In this document: piece after piece, positions 1 to 7,122 of the stretch | Layout: every line of letters begins with the position of its first letter | Numbering within the stretch: the first letter of the stretch is position 1 | Source of the DNA: Saprospiraceae bacterium | Lineage (GTDB): Bacteria > Bacteroidota > Bacteroidia > Chitinophagales > Saprospiraceae | Length of the DNA: 21,668 nt | Reading direction: 5' to 3' | Assembly: GCA_017995875.1 (NCBI GenBank) | Contig: JAGOIB010000010.1 | Span: forward strand, 9,838 to 31,505 | Position numbers and translations under genes: made by a program | Notes under the pieces: generated by a model | Told to the model about the DNA's origin: nothing | Database searches by the model: none | What the model saw: the letters and a program-made list of their open reading frames with translations, nothing else

Positions 1-105
1 CAGGACGACAATTTTTTGTTTGTCATCCCTGGTAATCAGGTCCGCCACGGATTTCATTCGTTCTGCACTACCTACAGAGGTGCCGCCAAATTTGTATACG
101 ATCAT
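1..105 (-). CDS. lysC: Aspartate kinase, N-terminal fragment (runs off the window)
   Basis: The first 35 codons of a gene on the minus strand are visible, with ATG at 105-103. The N-terminus reads M-I-V-Y then KFGGTSVGSAERM, the nucleotide-binding start of aspartokinases, which phosphorylate aspartate in the first step of lysine, threonine and methionine synthesis. Only the beginning is present, so I cannot tell a stand-alone kinase (lysC) from a bifunctional aspartokinase-homoserine dehydrogenase (thrA). The family call is firm from the motif; the symbol is a guess between the two. Upstream of it lie 342 bases of repeats before the end of rarA, so it probably has its own promoter, which I could not place. 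Confidence 0.85.
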   Translation of the reverse strand, partial: MIVYKFGGTSVGSAERMKSVADLITRDDKQKIVVL

Positions 106-123
106 GGGGCAAAGGTAATTGTT

Positions 124-158
124 AGCTGTCAGCTATCAGCCATCAGCCGTCAGCAGAG
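124..158. repeat. Heptad tandem repeat, AGCYRTC word
   Basis: Five consecutive 7-bp units, AGCTGTC, AGCTATC, AGCCATC, AGCCGTC and a decayed AGCAGAG, start 19 bases upstream of the aspartate kinase start codon. Units differ by transitions at fixed positions, as expected of an old tandem array. It joins the 8-bp array that follows without a gap. Confidence 0.75.
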
Positions 159-221
159 CGTGAGAGCGTAAGAACGTGAGAGCGTAAGAACCTGAGAGCG
201 TGAGAACGTGAGAACGTGAGA
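158..221. repeat. Octad tandem repeat, RCGTRAGA word
   Basis: Eight 8-bp units in a row: GCGTGAGA, GCGTAAGA, ACGTGAGA, GCGTAAGA, ACCTGAGA, GCGTGAGA, ACGTGAGA, ACGTGAGA. The same word returns 17 kb away at 17285-17316, right behind the stop codon of the ftsE-like gene, so this is a dispersed family and not a local accident. No coding sense. Confidence 0.8.
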
Positions 222-257
222 AGTGTGGGTGTAGAGTGTGAGATAGAAATATTTCCT

Positions 258-337
258 GGCAGTCGCAGACTGCCCATGATTACCTTCCGATTAGATACAG
301 ATTTGATATATGGATTTGAAGATATAAATCTTCAAAT
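258..337 (-). repeat. Two-hairpin intergenic element, copy A
   Basis: Read on the minus strand, a 24-nt palindrome (ATTTGAAGAT, 4-nt loop, ATCTTCAAAT; 337-314) is followed after exactly 39 nt by a 17-nt palindrome (GGCAGTC, TGC, GACTGCC; 274-258). CGCT precedes it and AGGAAATATT follows it, as in other copies. It lies 110 nt behind the rarA stop codon and in rarA's sense. There is no U-tract after either hairpin, so it does not look like an ordinary Rho-independent terminator. It could be a transcribed 3' RNA structure or a DNA hairpin mobilised in trans; the sequence alone does not decide. Confidence 0.8.
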
Positions 338-359
338 AGCGAACGGCTAAGTATCACGA

Positions 360-395
360 GTCTGGCATCTGCGTGTCTGGCGTCTGAAGTCTCAC
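360..395. repeat. Heptad tandem repeat, GTCTGNN word
   Basis: Units GTCTGGC, ATCTGCG, TGTCTGGC (one base longer), GTCTGAA and GTCTCAC. The same word occurs on the other strand at 9800-9827 (CCAGACA, CACAGAC, GTCAGAC, TCCAGAC) behind nupG. Confidence 0.65.
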
Positions 396-396
396 C

Positions 397-459
397 GATT
401 ACAGATCACTGAATACCGCTCACTGATTACTGAATACAGATCACTGATTACCGATACTT
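397..459. repeat. Heptad tandem repeat containing the rarA stop codon
   Basis: Nine clean 7-bp units: GATTACA, GATCACT, GAATACC, GCTCACT, GATTACT, GAATACA, GATCACT, GATTACC, GATACTT. The last two units overlap rarA: bases 448-459 encode its final three residues K-Y-R and the TAA stop on the minus strand. Confidence 0.85.
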
Positions 460-1719
460 CTCTCCCCACCAGTATGTCATTCTCGCTTGAATATCTTTCT
501 CTTGCTTATTATCCCCCGGATGATAGAACGCAGTGCCCGCCACTTCATCCGGCATATATTCCTGTGGCGAAAAATTGCCTTCATAGGCATGGCTGTATTG
601 ATAGCCGGCACCGTAGCCAAGATTTTTCATGAGTTGGGTAGGCGTATTCCGTAAAGCAAGAGGAACAGGTAAAGGTCCAGACTCTTCAACTTTTTGCAAA
701 GCTGCGCTGATAGCCTCATATGCTGAATTGGATTTGCTACTTGTAGCCAGGTAGATGACTGCCTCTGATAAAATGATTCTTGCTTCGGGCATGCCGACAA
801 ACTGGATAGCATTCGCACAAGATTGTGCCAGCAAGATCGCATTTGGATTAGCGAGGCCGATATCTTCAGCAGCGAGTATGACCAATCGGCGTGCAATAAA
901 CTTAATGTCCTCACCTCCATGCAACATACGGGCGAGCCAATAGACTGCCGCGTTAGGATCAGAGCCACGAATCGATTTAATAAAAGCTGAAATGATATCA
1001 TAGTGTTGATCACCTCCTTTGTCATAGAAAGCAATATTTTGTTGAATCGCTTCCTGGACATTTATGTCATTGATGATGACAGGACCGTCATCCTGGCTGG
1101 TGACGATTTCAAGAGCGGACAATAATTTTCGCGCATCGCCTCCTGTCAGTTGCAACAATGCATTGTCTTCCTCAATGATGATTTGTTTGTGCTTCAGTTC
1201 TTCATCCGTGTGGATCGCCCGGTCGATCAACCTGCGCATGGTGTCTGCGTCCAGTGGTTTGAGGACATAGACCTGGCATCTGGACAGTAAGGCAGAGATA
1301 ACTTCAAAGGAAGGATTTTCAGTGGTGGCACCTATGAGTGTGACTGTTCCATCCTCCACAGCACCTAACAGGCTGTCTTGCTGTGATTTACTAAAGCGAT
1401 GGATCTCATCTATAAAGAGGATAGGGCCGGGACGATCGAAAAACTTTTGCTTTTTGGCCTGATCTATGGCATCCCTGATATCCTTGACCCCGCTGTTGAT
1501 AGCAGATAGTGGTATAAATGGCCTCCCCATTTCCCCAGCTATAACCCTGGCAAGGGTGGTTTTCCCCACACCGGGAGGTCCCCAGAGGATCATGGAGGGC
1601 AAACGACCTGACCTGATGGCTTTTAGCAATACGGCTCCTTCACTCAAAAGGTGGTCCTGGCCCTGGATTTCAGCAATTGTCCGGGGACGCATCCGCTCCG
1701 CCAAAGGTATTGTCCCCAT
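448..1719 (-). CDS. rarA: Replication-associated recombination protein RarA (AAA+ ATPase, MgsA/WHIP family)
   Basis: A 423-aa protein of normal length for RarA, the clamp-loader-like ATPase that acts at stalled replication forks and interacts with single-strand binding protein in model bacteria. Visible motifs: Walker A GPPGVGKT at residues 47-54, Walker B LFIDEIHRF at about 101-109, the family-typical sensor stretch GATTENPSF at about 130-138, and a T-G-G-D-A-R-K sensor-2 region near residue 190-200. The C-terminal half (for example YWLARMLHGGED) matches the MgsA/RarA C-terminal oligomerisation domain. ATG start at 1719-1717 gives a complete N-terminus. It is divergent from the surface-protein gene at 1833, with 113 bp between them for both promoters. 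The last codons and the stop lie inside a heptad repeat array, so the extreme C-terminus is repeat-derived. Confidence 0.95.
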   Translation of the reverse strand: MGTIPLAERMRPRTIAEIQGQDHLLSEGAVLLKAIRSGRLPSMILWGPPGVGKTTLARVIAGEMGRPFIPLSAINSGVKDIRDAIDQAKKQKFFDRPGPILFIDEIHRFSKSQQDSLLGAVEDGTVTLIGATTENPSFEVISALLSRCQVYVLKPLDADTMRRLIDRAIHTDEELKHKQIIIEEDNALLQLTGGDARKLLSALEIVTSQDDGPVIINDINVQEAIQQNIAFYDKGGDQHYDIISAFIKSIRGSDPNAAVYWLARMLHGGEDIKFIARRLVILAAEDIGLANPNAILLAQSCANAIQFVGMPEARIILSEAVIYLATSSKSNSAYEAISAALQKVEESGPLPVPLALRNTPTQLMKNLGYGAGYQYSHAYEGNFSPQEYMPDEVAGTAFYHPGDNKQEKDIQARMTYWWGEKYR

Positions 1720-1832
1720 TATATTGAAAATTTTCTCATAAATATTTGGTCCTTACCCAACCTTCAGCCACCAATCCCCGTATTATGGGTTGAAACAGTT
1801 TAATTTTAATCAAACAAAATAACGGATTAAGT

Positions 1833-4800
1833 ATGTTCAACAGAAAACTTTTACTCATTTCCCTCCTTACATTGGTGTCCATGGTTGGGCTCATCGCCCA
1901 AAACCAGGTACATGTGCACGGCACAGTAACCAACACCGACGGTGACCCTCAAGACAGTGTTAACATCCTGGTTTCAGCCCTTTTCGCTGATTCTACGGCT
2001 GTTTTTTATTCACTTTATACCGACGCCAATGGCAGCTATGAAGCGGATATCACATCTCCTGGGCCAAACCTGTTTGGATCATTGGTCGTGAGTATGGTAG
2101 ACTGTTGGGGTACCGCCATAAGCCAGTCCTTTGTCATTCTCAATGGAAATGAAGACTTCCAGGCAGATTTTGTCTATTGTGAGCCTATCGTCATTGACTC
2201 GTGCATAGTCATCATCCTTCAGGAGTGGATTCCCGGCACTATAGATATTCAACTTACTGCCTGGACTCCCCAGGGTTTTGGAGTAGAATATTTATGGAAC
2301 ACCGGTGAAACCACACAGACCATCATTCCTCAACAGTCGGGTATTTATACTGTAGAGGCAACATTTGATGCTGGATGTGTAGTTTCTGATTCAACTTATG
2401 TTAATCTGGACTCCTTAAACTGCTTTGCCTATATCGTTTCGACAACCAATAATGACGGAACCTACAATCTTGAAGTTATCCCTTCAGGTATTGCACCTTT
2501 CATATACACATGGAGTACGGGTGCTACTACATCCGTCATCACTGATCTCGGTCCGGGTACATATTGTGTCACCGTAACAGATGCTACAGGATGCCTTTAT
2601 ACAACATGCTTTTTTATCAACGACCCTAATTTCTGCGAAGTATATATCTATGAAGATCAAAACGGTGGCCTTGGCGCAAGTGGGTATGGTGTTGAACCAA
2701 TAACCTATGTATGGAGCACAGGAGATACCTCGCAATTGATATTCCCTGAAATCCCAGGCTTGTATTGTGTGACCATGTATGATAATAATGGATGTTCTTC
2801 TTCATCCTGTTATGATAATAGCTGGGGCTTTGATTCCTGCTATGTTTGGGTCAGTGCCTATATAGAAGACTCCGTAACCTTCACTTTACAGGCTATTGTT
2901 TCTTCGCAGGCTGATGATTTTACGTTTCTCTGGAGCAATGGTGATACCACCCAGGTAATTCATCCAGGTGATCCGTCTTTGGCTTATTGTGTAACCGTAA
3001 CAGATGAGGATGGCTGTGTTGCTGTAGGATGTTATGATAGCGCTAACTGGTGCTATGCATGGGTAGATCTTCAATATGTTGATACAGCGACTGCGGTGTT
3101 GACAGTATGGTCCGATCCGATTTTCAATTGGCCGGGAAACAATAACACATATCTATGGTCTAATGGCGCAACTACACCAACCATTACCGTGACTGAATCC
3201 GGCGAATATTGTGTCACCGTAACACTTGGTGCATCTTGTGTCACCGAAGCTTGTGCATATGTTGATTTTGAATCCCTCGGCACACAATGTTCAGCATGGG
3301 TGTTTACCTATCCTGACAGTTCCGGTCTTTGGTATGCAGAAGCATCCGCATGGGGCTTTGGTACGTTTGAATATGCATGGTCCAATGGAGATACGAATTC
3401 AGTGACGGTTCTTGCCTCACCTGATGAAATTCTTTGTGTGACTGTAACATCCTCTTTTGGATGTGAGACAACAGCTTGTATTGATACTTTCTATTCTCCA
3501 TGCGAAGCTGTGATTACAGTTACCTATCTCAACGATAGTTTAGCGGTATTGACTGCTTCCTTATGGAATAATCCGGGTCAGAATGTTCTCTACCAATGGA
3601 ATACAGGTAATGAAGGACCAGAAATTGTTGTAGGCGCATCCGGTACATATTGCGTGACAGTGTATGCCGGTGGTTGCGTAAAAGAAACGTGTATAGAAGT
3701 TAACTTTAGTGGTGCAGACTTCTGCGGTGTATGGATATCAGAGGATAATTCTTCCGGTTCAGGTACATTGTACACTGCAAATGCATGGGGTACTCCTCCT
3801 TTCACGTACCTATGGTCTAATGGTGGAACAGAACAAACAAATTTTGTTGATTTCGGTATTCATGATTTATGTGTGACAGTCACAGACGCTATAGGTTGCG
3901 TTTCGGATGCCTGCAATTATCCGGTTGATAGTTGTTATGCTATTATTTTTTATTCACCTGTACCGACACCATCATTATATGTTGAAACAGGTGATCCGTT
4001 GGCTGCAGTACAATGGTCTACGGGTGACACGTTGCCATGGATCGAGATTAGTGCTCCGGGTACCTATTGTGCTACGATCACTACACTCTTCGGATGTGTT
4101 ACCGAAACTTGCATAACCATCGATACAATCATACCTGGTGGAGCACAAAATGTCATTAATGGATTTGTTTATGGTGATTCACTTGCACCCATTTCAGGTA
4201 TCGTATATGCTTATTCGATAGAAGCTAATAATGAGAATGCCTTTATACTTGCGGATTCGTCCCAGATAGGTCAGAATGGATATTATTCTATCTCTGGATT
4301 GAATGATGGTGCATACCTTTTAAAGGCCGTGTTGACACCAGGATCTCCTCAAGCTGATGATTTTGTGCCAACATATCATTACAGTTCAGCAGTCTGGGAA
4401 ACAGCTAATGCACACGTTCTGCCTAACTGGCTGACGGTCACAACGGATATTTACATGATACGTTCTACTGATTTCAATGGTGGTCATACTGGTGTGATCG
4501 GAGGCGTTATCACCGATCCTAATCATTTAGTTGCCGGTGAGAATGAGGAACACAGAGGATTGGATGGGTTGAACAACATAGAAGTATTGTTGAGCGATGC
4601 ATCAGGACTGCCTTTGAATTACACAGTAAGCCTTGAGGATGGAAGCTTCCGTTTTACAGGGTTACCTTTCGGTACATATCGTGTTCGTTTTGATATCGCA
4701 GGTATCAGTTCACCTGATATCTGGGTTACATTGACACCGGAGGATCCTGAGCGTCTGCAGGTCAATCTGATTGTAAATGATGGAACTACAGCAGTAACAG

Positions 4801-5054
4801 ATCCAACAGCTACAGAAATCAAATTGTATCCAAATCCCGCGAAGGAAGAAATCAACATTCCTGTACCGGGTATCAATACAACGTTTGATATTAAACTTGT
4901 CGATATGCAAGGAAAAGTTGTGTATGCAGGCAGCGAAAGAAACACACATGGTGTCTTGAGAGTAGATATCAGTTCTTATCCTCCGGGGTTATATCATATC
5001 CAACTCCATGGAGAACAAATGTTCTACTACGGGCGTTTTGTAAAACAAGATTAA
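1833..5054 (+). CDS. Large secreted T9SS-sorted protein with nine SprB-like modules
   Basis: A 1073-aa exported protein. Residues 1-22 form a signal peptide ending in G-L-I-A-Q. A short carboxypeptidase-regulatory-like region follows (about 25-110). Nine modules of about 67-75 aa come next; each has a W-[SN]-[TN]-G core, near residues 154, 226, 294, 367, 442, 516, 589, 661 and 728, then G-x-Y-C-V-T-V-T and a G-C...C end, much like the repeats of the gliding adhesin SprB. Most carry four Cys, so disulfides are likely outside the cell. Two more prealbumin/CNA-B-like domains span about 770-985. The C-terminus has YPNP at 999-1002 and ends in a T9SS type A sorting domain (LVDMQGKVVY, then PPGLYHIQL), which targets cargo through the Por system to the surface. 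The ligand is unknown. It is the first gene of a run with the sigma factor downstream. Confidence 0.88.
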   Translation: MFNRKLLLISLLTLVSMVGLIAQNQVHVHGTVTNTDGDPQDSVNILVSALFADSTAVFYSLYTDANGSYEADITSPGPNLFGSLVVSMVDCWGTAISQSFVILNGNEDFQADFVYCEPIVIDSCIVIILQEWIPGTIDIQLTAWTPQGFGVEYLWNTGETTQTIIPQQSGIYTVEATFDAGCVVSDSTYVNLDSLNCFAYIVSTTNNDGTYNLEVIPSGIAPFIYTWSTGATTSVITDLGPGTYCVTVTDATGCLYTTCFFINDPNFCEVYIYEDQNGGLGASGYGVEPITYVWSTGDTSQLIFPEIPGLYCVTMYDNNGCSSSSCYDNSWGFDSCYVWVSAYIEDSVTFTLQAIVSSQADDFTFLWSNGDTTQVIHPGDPSLAYCVTVTDEDGCVAVGCYDSANWCYAWVDLQYVDTATAVLTVWSDPIFNWPGNNNTYLWSNGATTPTITVTESGEYCVTVTLGASCVTEACAYVDFESLGTQCSAWVFTYPDSSGLWYAEASAWGFGTFEYAWSNGDTNSVTVLASPDEILCVTVTSSFGCETTACIDTFYSPCEAVITVTYLNDSLAVLTASLWNNPGQNVLYQWNTGNEGPEIVVGASGTYCVTVYAGGCVKETCIEVNFSGADFCGVWISEDNSSGSGTLYTANAWGTPPFTYLWSNGGTEQTNFVDFGIHDLCVTVTDAIGCVSDACNYPVDSCYAIIFYSPVPTPSLYVETGDPLAAVQWSTGDTLPWIEISAPGTYCATITTLFGCVTETCITIDTIIPGGAQNVINGFVYGDSLAPISGIVYAYSIEANNENAFILADSSQIGQNGYYSISGLNDGAYLLKAVLTPGSPQADDFVPTYHYSSAVWETANAHVLPNWLTVTTDIYMIRSTDFNGGHTGVIGGVITDPNHLVAGENEEHRGLDGLNNIEVLLSDASGLPLNYTVSLEDGSFRFTGLPFGTYRVRFDIAGISSPDIWVTLTPEDPERLQVNLIVNDGTTAVTDPTATEIKLYPNPAKEEINIPVPGINTTFDIKLVDMQGKVVYAGSERNTHGVLRVDISSYPPGLYHIQLHGEQMFYYGRFVKQD

Positions 5055-5147
5055 TGGACAGGATCCTAAAGATCTCTTTTTGAGAAAAGGGCTGCCGATG
5101 CGTCATTTAGAGGGAATGACAAGTCGGTGGCCTTTTCTACGCTTAGT

Positions 5148-5705
5148 ATGAATATAGACCAGCATCTGATCACGCAGTGTATAAAGGGAGACCGAAAGGC
5201 TCAGCTTCGCTTGTACGATCAATGCTACAGTTACATGATGTCGATTTGCTTTCGCTATTGCAAGGACAAATCCGAAGCCGGATCTCGACTCAATCTCGCC
5301 TTTCTTAAAGTCCTGCAAAATCTCGAACAATTTGATCAGACAGGATCATTCAAAGGCTGGGTATCAAAGATTACCCTGCGCAGTATCATCGATGAGTTCA
5401 GGTCGCAACAGAAACATTATCAAACCAATGTCTACAATGGGCAGATAAGTGATGAACTGCAATGGCCGCATGAAGACATGAATCACATCGCTGAAGAATT
5501 CAACCTTGATCACCTGATGGCGGTGGTCAACCAATTATCCCCCATGGACAAGCAGGTATTCAATTTATTTGCCATCGATGGTTATGGCCACAAAGAAATC
5601 GCCGTCATGCTCAATATATCAGAAGGTACCTCCAAATGGCATGTGCATGAAGCGCGAAAGAAGTTGAAAGAGACATTGTTAAAAGAAGTAAAACAGCATC
5701 ATTGA
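5148..5705 (+). CDS. ECF-like RNA polymerase sigma factor
   Basis: A 185-aa sigma-70 family protein. Region 2 covers about residues 12-88 (FRYCKDKSEAGSRLNLAFLK, then FKGWVSKITLRSIIDEFR, the promoter-melting part). Region 4 covers about 128-178 with the helix-turn-helix GYGHKEIAVMLNISEGTSKWH that reads the -35 region. There is no region 1 or 3, so it is a group IV (ECF) sigma factor by layout. I take ATG at 5148; an in-frame GTG at 5127 would add seven residues but precedes the conserved start. A small hairpin (GTCATT, 7-nt loop, AATGAC; 5102-5120) lies in the leader. Only 1 nt separates its stop from the next ATG, so it is probably translationally coupled to the membrane protein downstream, the usual place for a cognate regulator. 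Its targets cannot be read here, but its operon partners are surface proteins. Confidence 0.9.
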   Translation: MNIDQHLITQCIKGDRKAQLRLYDQCYSYMMSICFRYCKDKSEAGSRLNLAFLKVLQNLEQFDQTGSFKGWVSKITLRSIIDEFRSQQKHYQTNVYNGQISDELQWPHEDMNHIAEEFNLDHLMAVVNQLSPMDKQVFNLFAIDGYGHKEIAVMLNISEGTSKWHVHEARKKLKETLLKEVKQHH

Positions 5706-5706
5706 A

Positions 5707-7122
5707 ATGAAAGAAAACTTCGATGATATCCTGAAAAGGAGATGGGAGGAAAGATCTTTTCCGGTAGACGATGGACATCGTGCGGACATGATTGAACTCC
5801 TCAATAAACAAAAACGCCGTTGGGCTTTCCCGTTCTGGTGGTTTGGAGGACTGGCTATACTATTGTTGGCTGGCGGATTCTTTATGTACGCACAAAAGAG
5901 TACTCCACCTGTTGAGAATATACAGCAATCCAAAGATGCTAAGCAAACTACTTCTTCTGACAGAACTGAAATTGCCGGTGGTAAGGAAGAAAATCAGTTA
6001 CATGAAAATGAATTGACTAAGTCATCTTTGTCTGCCACAAACGAGAACGAGACTAATTCTGCTATCGAAAATGCTGCAGAGCAAGGAAGCCAACTTTCTT
6101 CAACTATTGGAAATCAATCTGAGAAAAAAGCACATACTTCAAAATCTTCCAATACGAAGAAAAACAATGTTGCAACGAAATCAAAAACGAAACCCTCTAT
6201 AACCGAGGCACCAACGGGAATAAATAGTAATGCAGTTACAGCTCCTTCAGATAAGATATACCTTGTAGATGAGGAAGCTGTACATTCCTATAAGATTGTC
6301 TCCACTCCTGCAACTGTTATAGTGGAACCTGAACCTGAGTGGGAGTATAACCCAAATGTTCAAAGAGCACCGGTTGCAACGCAGCGCAATTCAACGCTCA
6401 GCCCGATGGTTGATCCTCTGGCAATGGACGGCATTTTTTATTTGCATGATGATCAGATGAATACCATTGAACCTAAAGCTACCAGGGCGAATTCATTTTT
6501 TCTGTTTGGCGAAGTGGGTACAGGACTGATATTAGCATCACAACCTGAATTTGCATCAGGATGGAAATTGCGGGCAGGAGGTGGATTAGGATATAGTCTC
6601 AATCCTAAATTTCAATTAACACTTGCTGCCGGATATTTGATGCAGCACGGTGGATTTGATTTTCAACGAACATCCACCGTCACCACGCAAGGATTTGGAG
6701 TGCGCAGCAATTTTAATACCCTTACCCCGAAGACACTACATTATGTGTATACGAGAATGGGTGCACAATACCGAATGCATCGTCATATCATAGCTGTACA
6801 TGGTGGTGTCCAATATTTGTACGGTGCTTTTGGCAATATTGTTACACAGACACAGGACCAGCTTGATCCGGATATCGAAGAGGTTTCCACTGACACATGG
6901 GTGAAGACAGATGGATTGAGGACATTGCTTTGGACAGGTGATATCGCCTATGGCTATCAGATAACGCCTCGCATTAGCCTGATGGTAGGTACGGATATTA
7001 ATTTTTCTGACATTACGGTTGAAGATCCTGAATTGAAGCAGGCAGGATATTATTGGAAAGGTGCATATTCGACATTGCATCCATTTGTCACTTTAAACTA
7101 CCTGATCCATGGACATTTGTAG
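5707..7122 (+). CDS. Single-pass membrane protein with long linker and barrel-like C-terminal domain; candidate anti-sigma partner
   Basis: 471 aa in three parts. Residues 1-39 are a charged, probably cytoplasmic segment (MKENFDDILKRRWEERSF). Residues 40-62 are one hydrophobic helix (FPFWWFGGLAILLLAGGFFM). Residues 63 to about 262 are a low-complexity stretch rich in Ser, Thr, Asn, Lys and Glu, likely unfolded in the periplasm. From about 263 to the end the sequence alternates polar and hydrophobic residues with aromatic strand ends (FFLFGEVGTGLILASQ, GWKLRAGGGLGYSLNPKFQLTLAAGYLMQ, HPFVTLNYLIHGHL), as in Bacteroidota outer-membrane barrel proteins. Position right behind the sigma gene (1 nt) suggests that the N-terminal segment binds the sigma factor. 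No zinc anti-sigma motif (HxxxCxxC) is present, so this role is inference. Next gene overlaps its end by 14 nt. Confidence 0.75.
   Translation: MKENFDDILKRRWEERSFPVDDGHRADMIELLNKQKRRWAFPFWWFGGLAILLLAGGFFMYAQKSTPPVENIQQSKDAKQTTSSDRTEIAGGKEENQLHENELTKSSLSATNENETNSAIENAAEQGSQLSSTIGNQSEKKAHTSKSSNTKKNNVATKSKTKPSITEAPTGINSNAVTAPSDKIYLVDEEAVHSYKIVSTPATVIVEPEPEWEYNPNVQRAPVATQRNSTLSPMVDPLAMDGIFYLHDDQMNTIEPKATRANSFFLFGEVGTGLILASQPEFASGWKLRAGGGLGYSLNPKFQLTLAAGYLMQHGGFDFQRTSTVTTQGFGVRSNFNTLTPKTLHYVYTRMGAQYRMHRHIIAVHGGVQYLYGAFGNIVTQTQDQLDPDIEEVSTDTWVKTDGLRTLLWTGDIAYGYQITPRISLMVGTDINFSDITVEDPELKQAGYYWKGAYSTLHPFVTLNYLIHGHL

Noticed and set aside
124..459. Repeat-rich region considered as a CRISPR array
   Set aside because: Units are 7-8 bp and contiguous, with no unique spacers of uniform length and no cas genes nearby.
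627..1061. 144-aa minus-strand ORF inside rarA
   Set aside because: It is another frame of rarA, whose motifs are complete over this stretch.
1720..1832. Promoter boxes in the rarA / surface-protein divergent region
   Set aside because: Only near-matches to TAnnTTTG were found on either strand (for example TATTTTG with one base missing), not enough to place a promoter.
5127..5147. GTG start for the sigma factor seven codons upstream
   Set aside because: The ATG at 5148 is followed directly by family-like sequence, and the extra residues add nothing recognisable.
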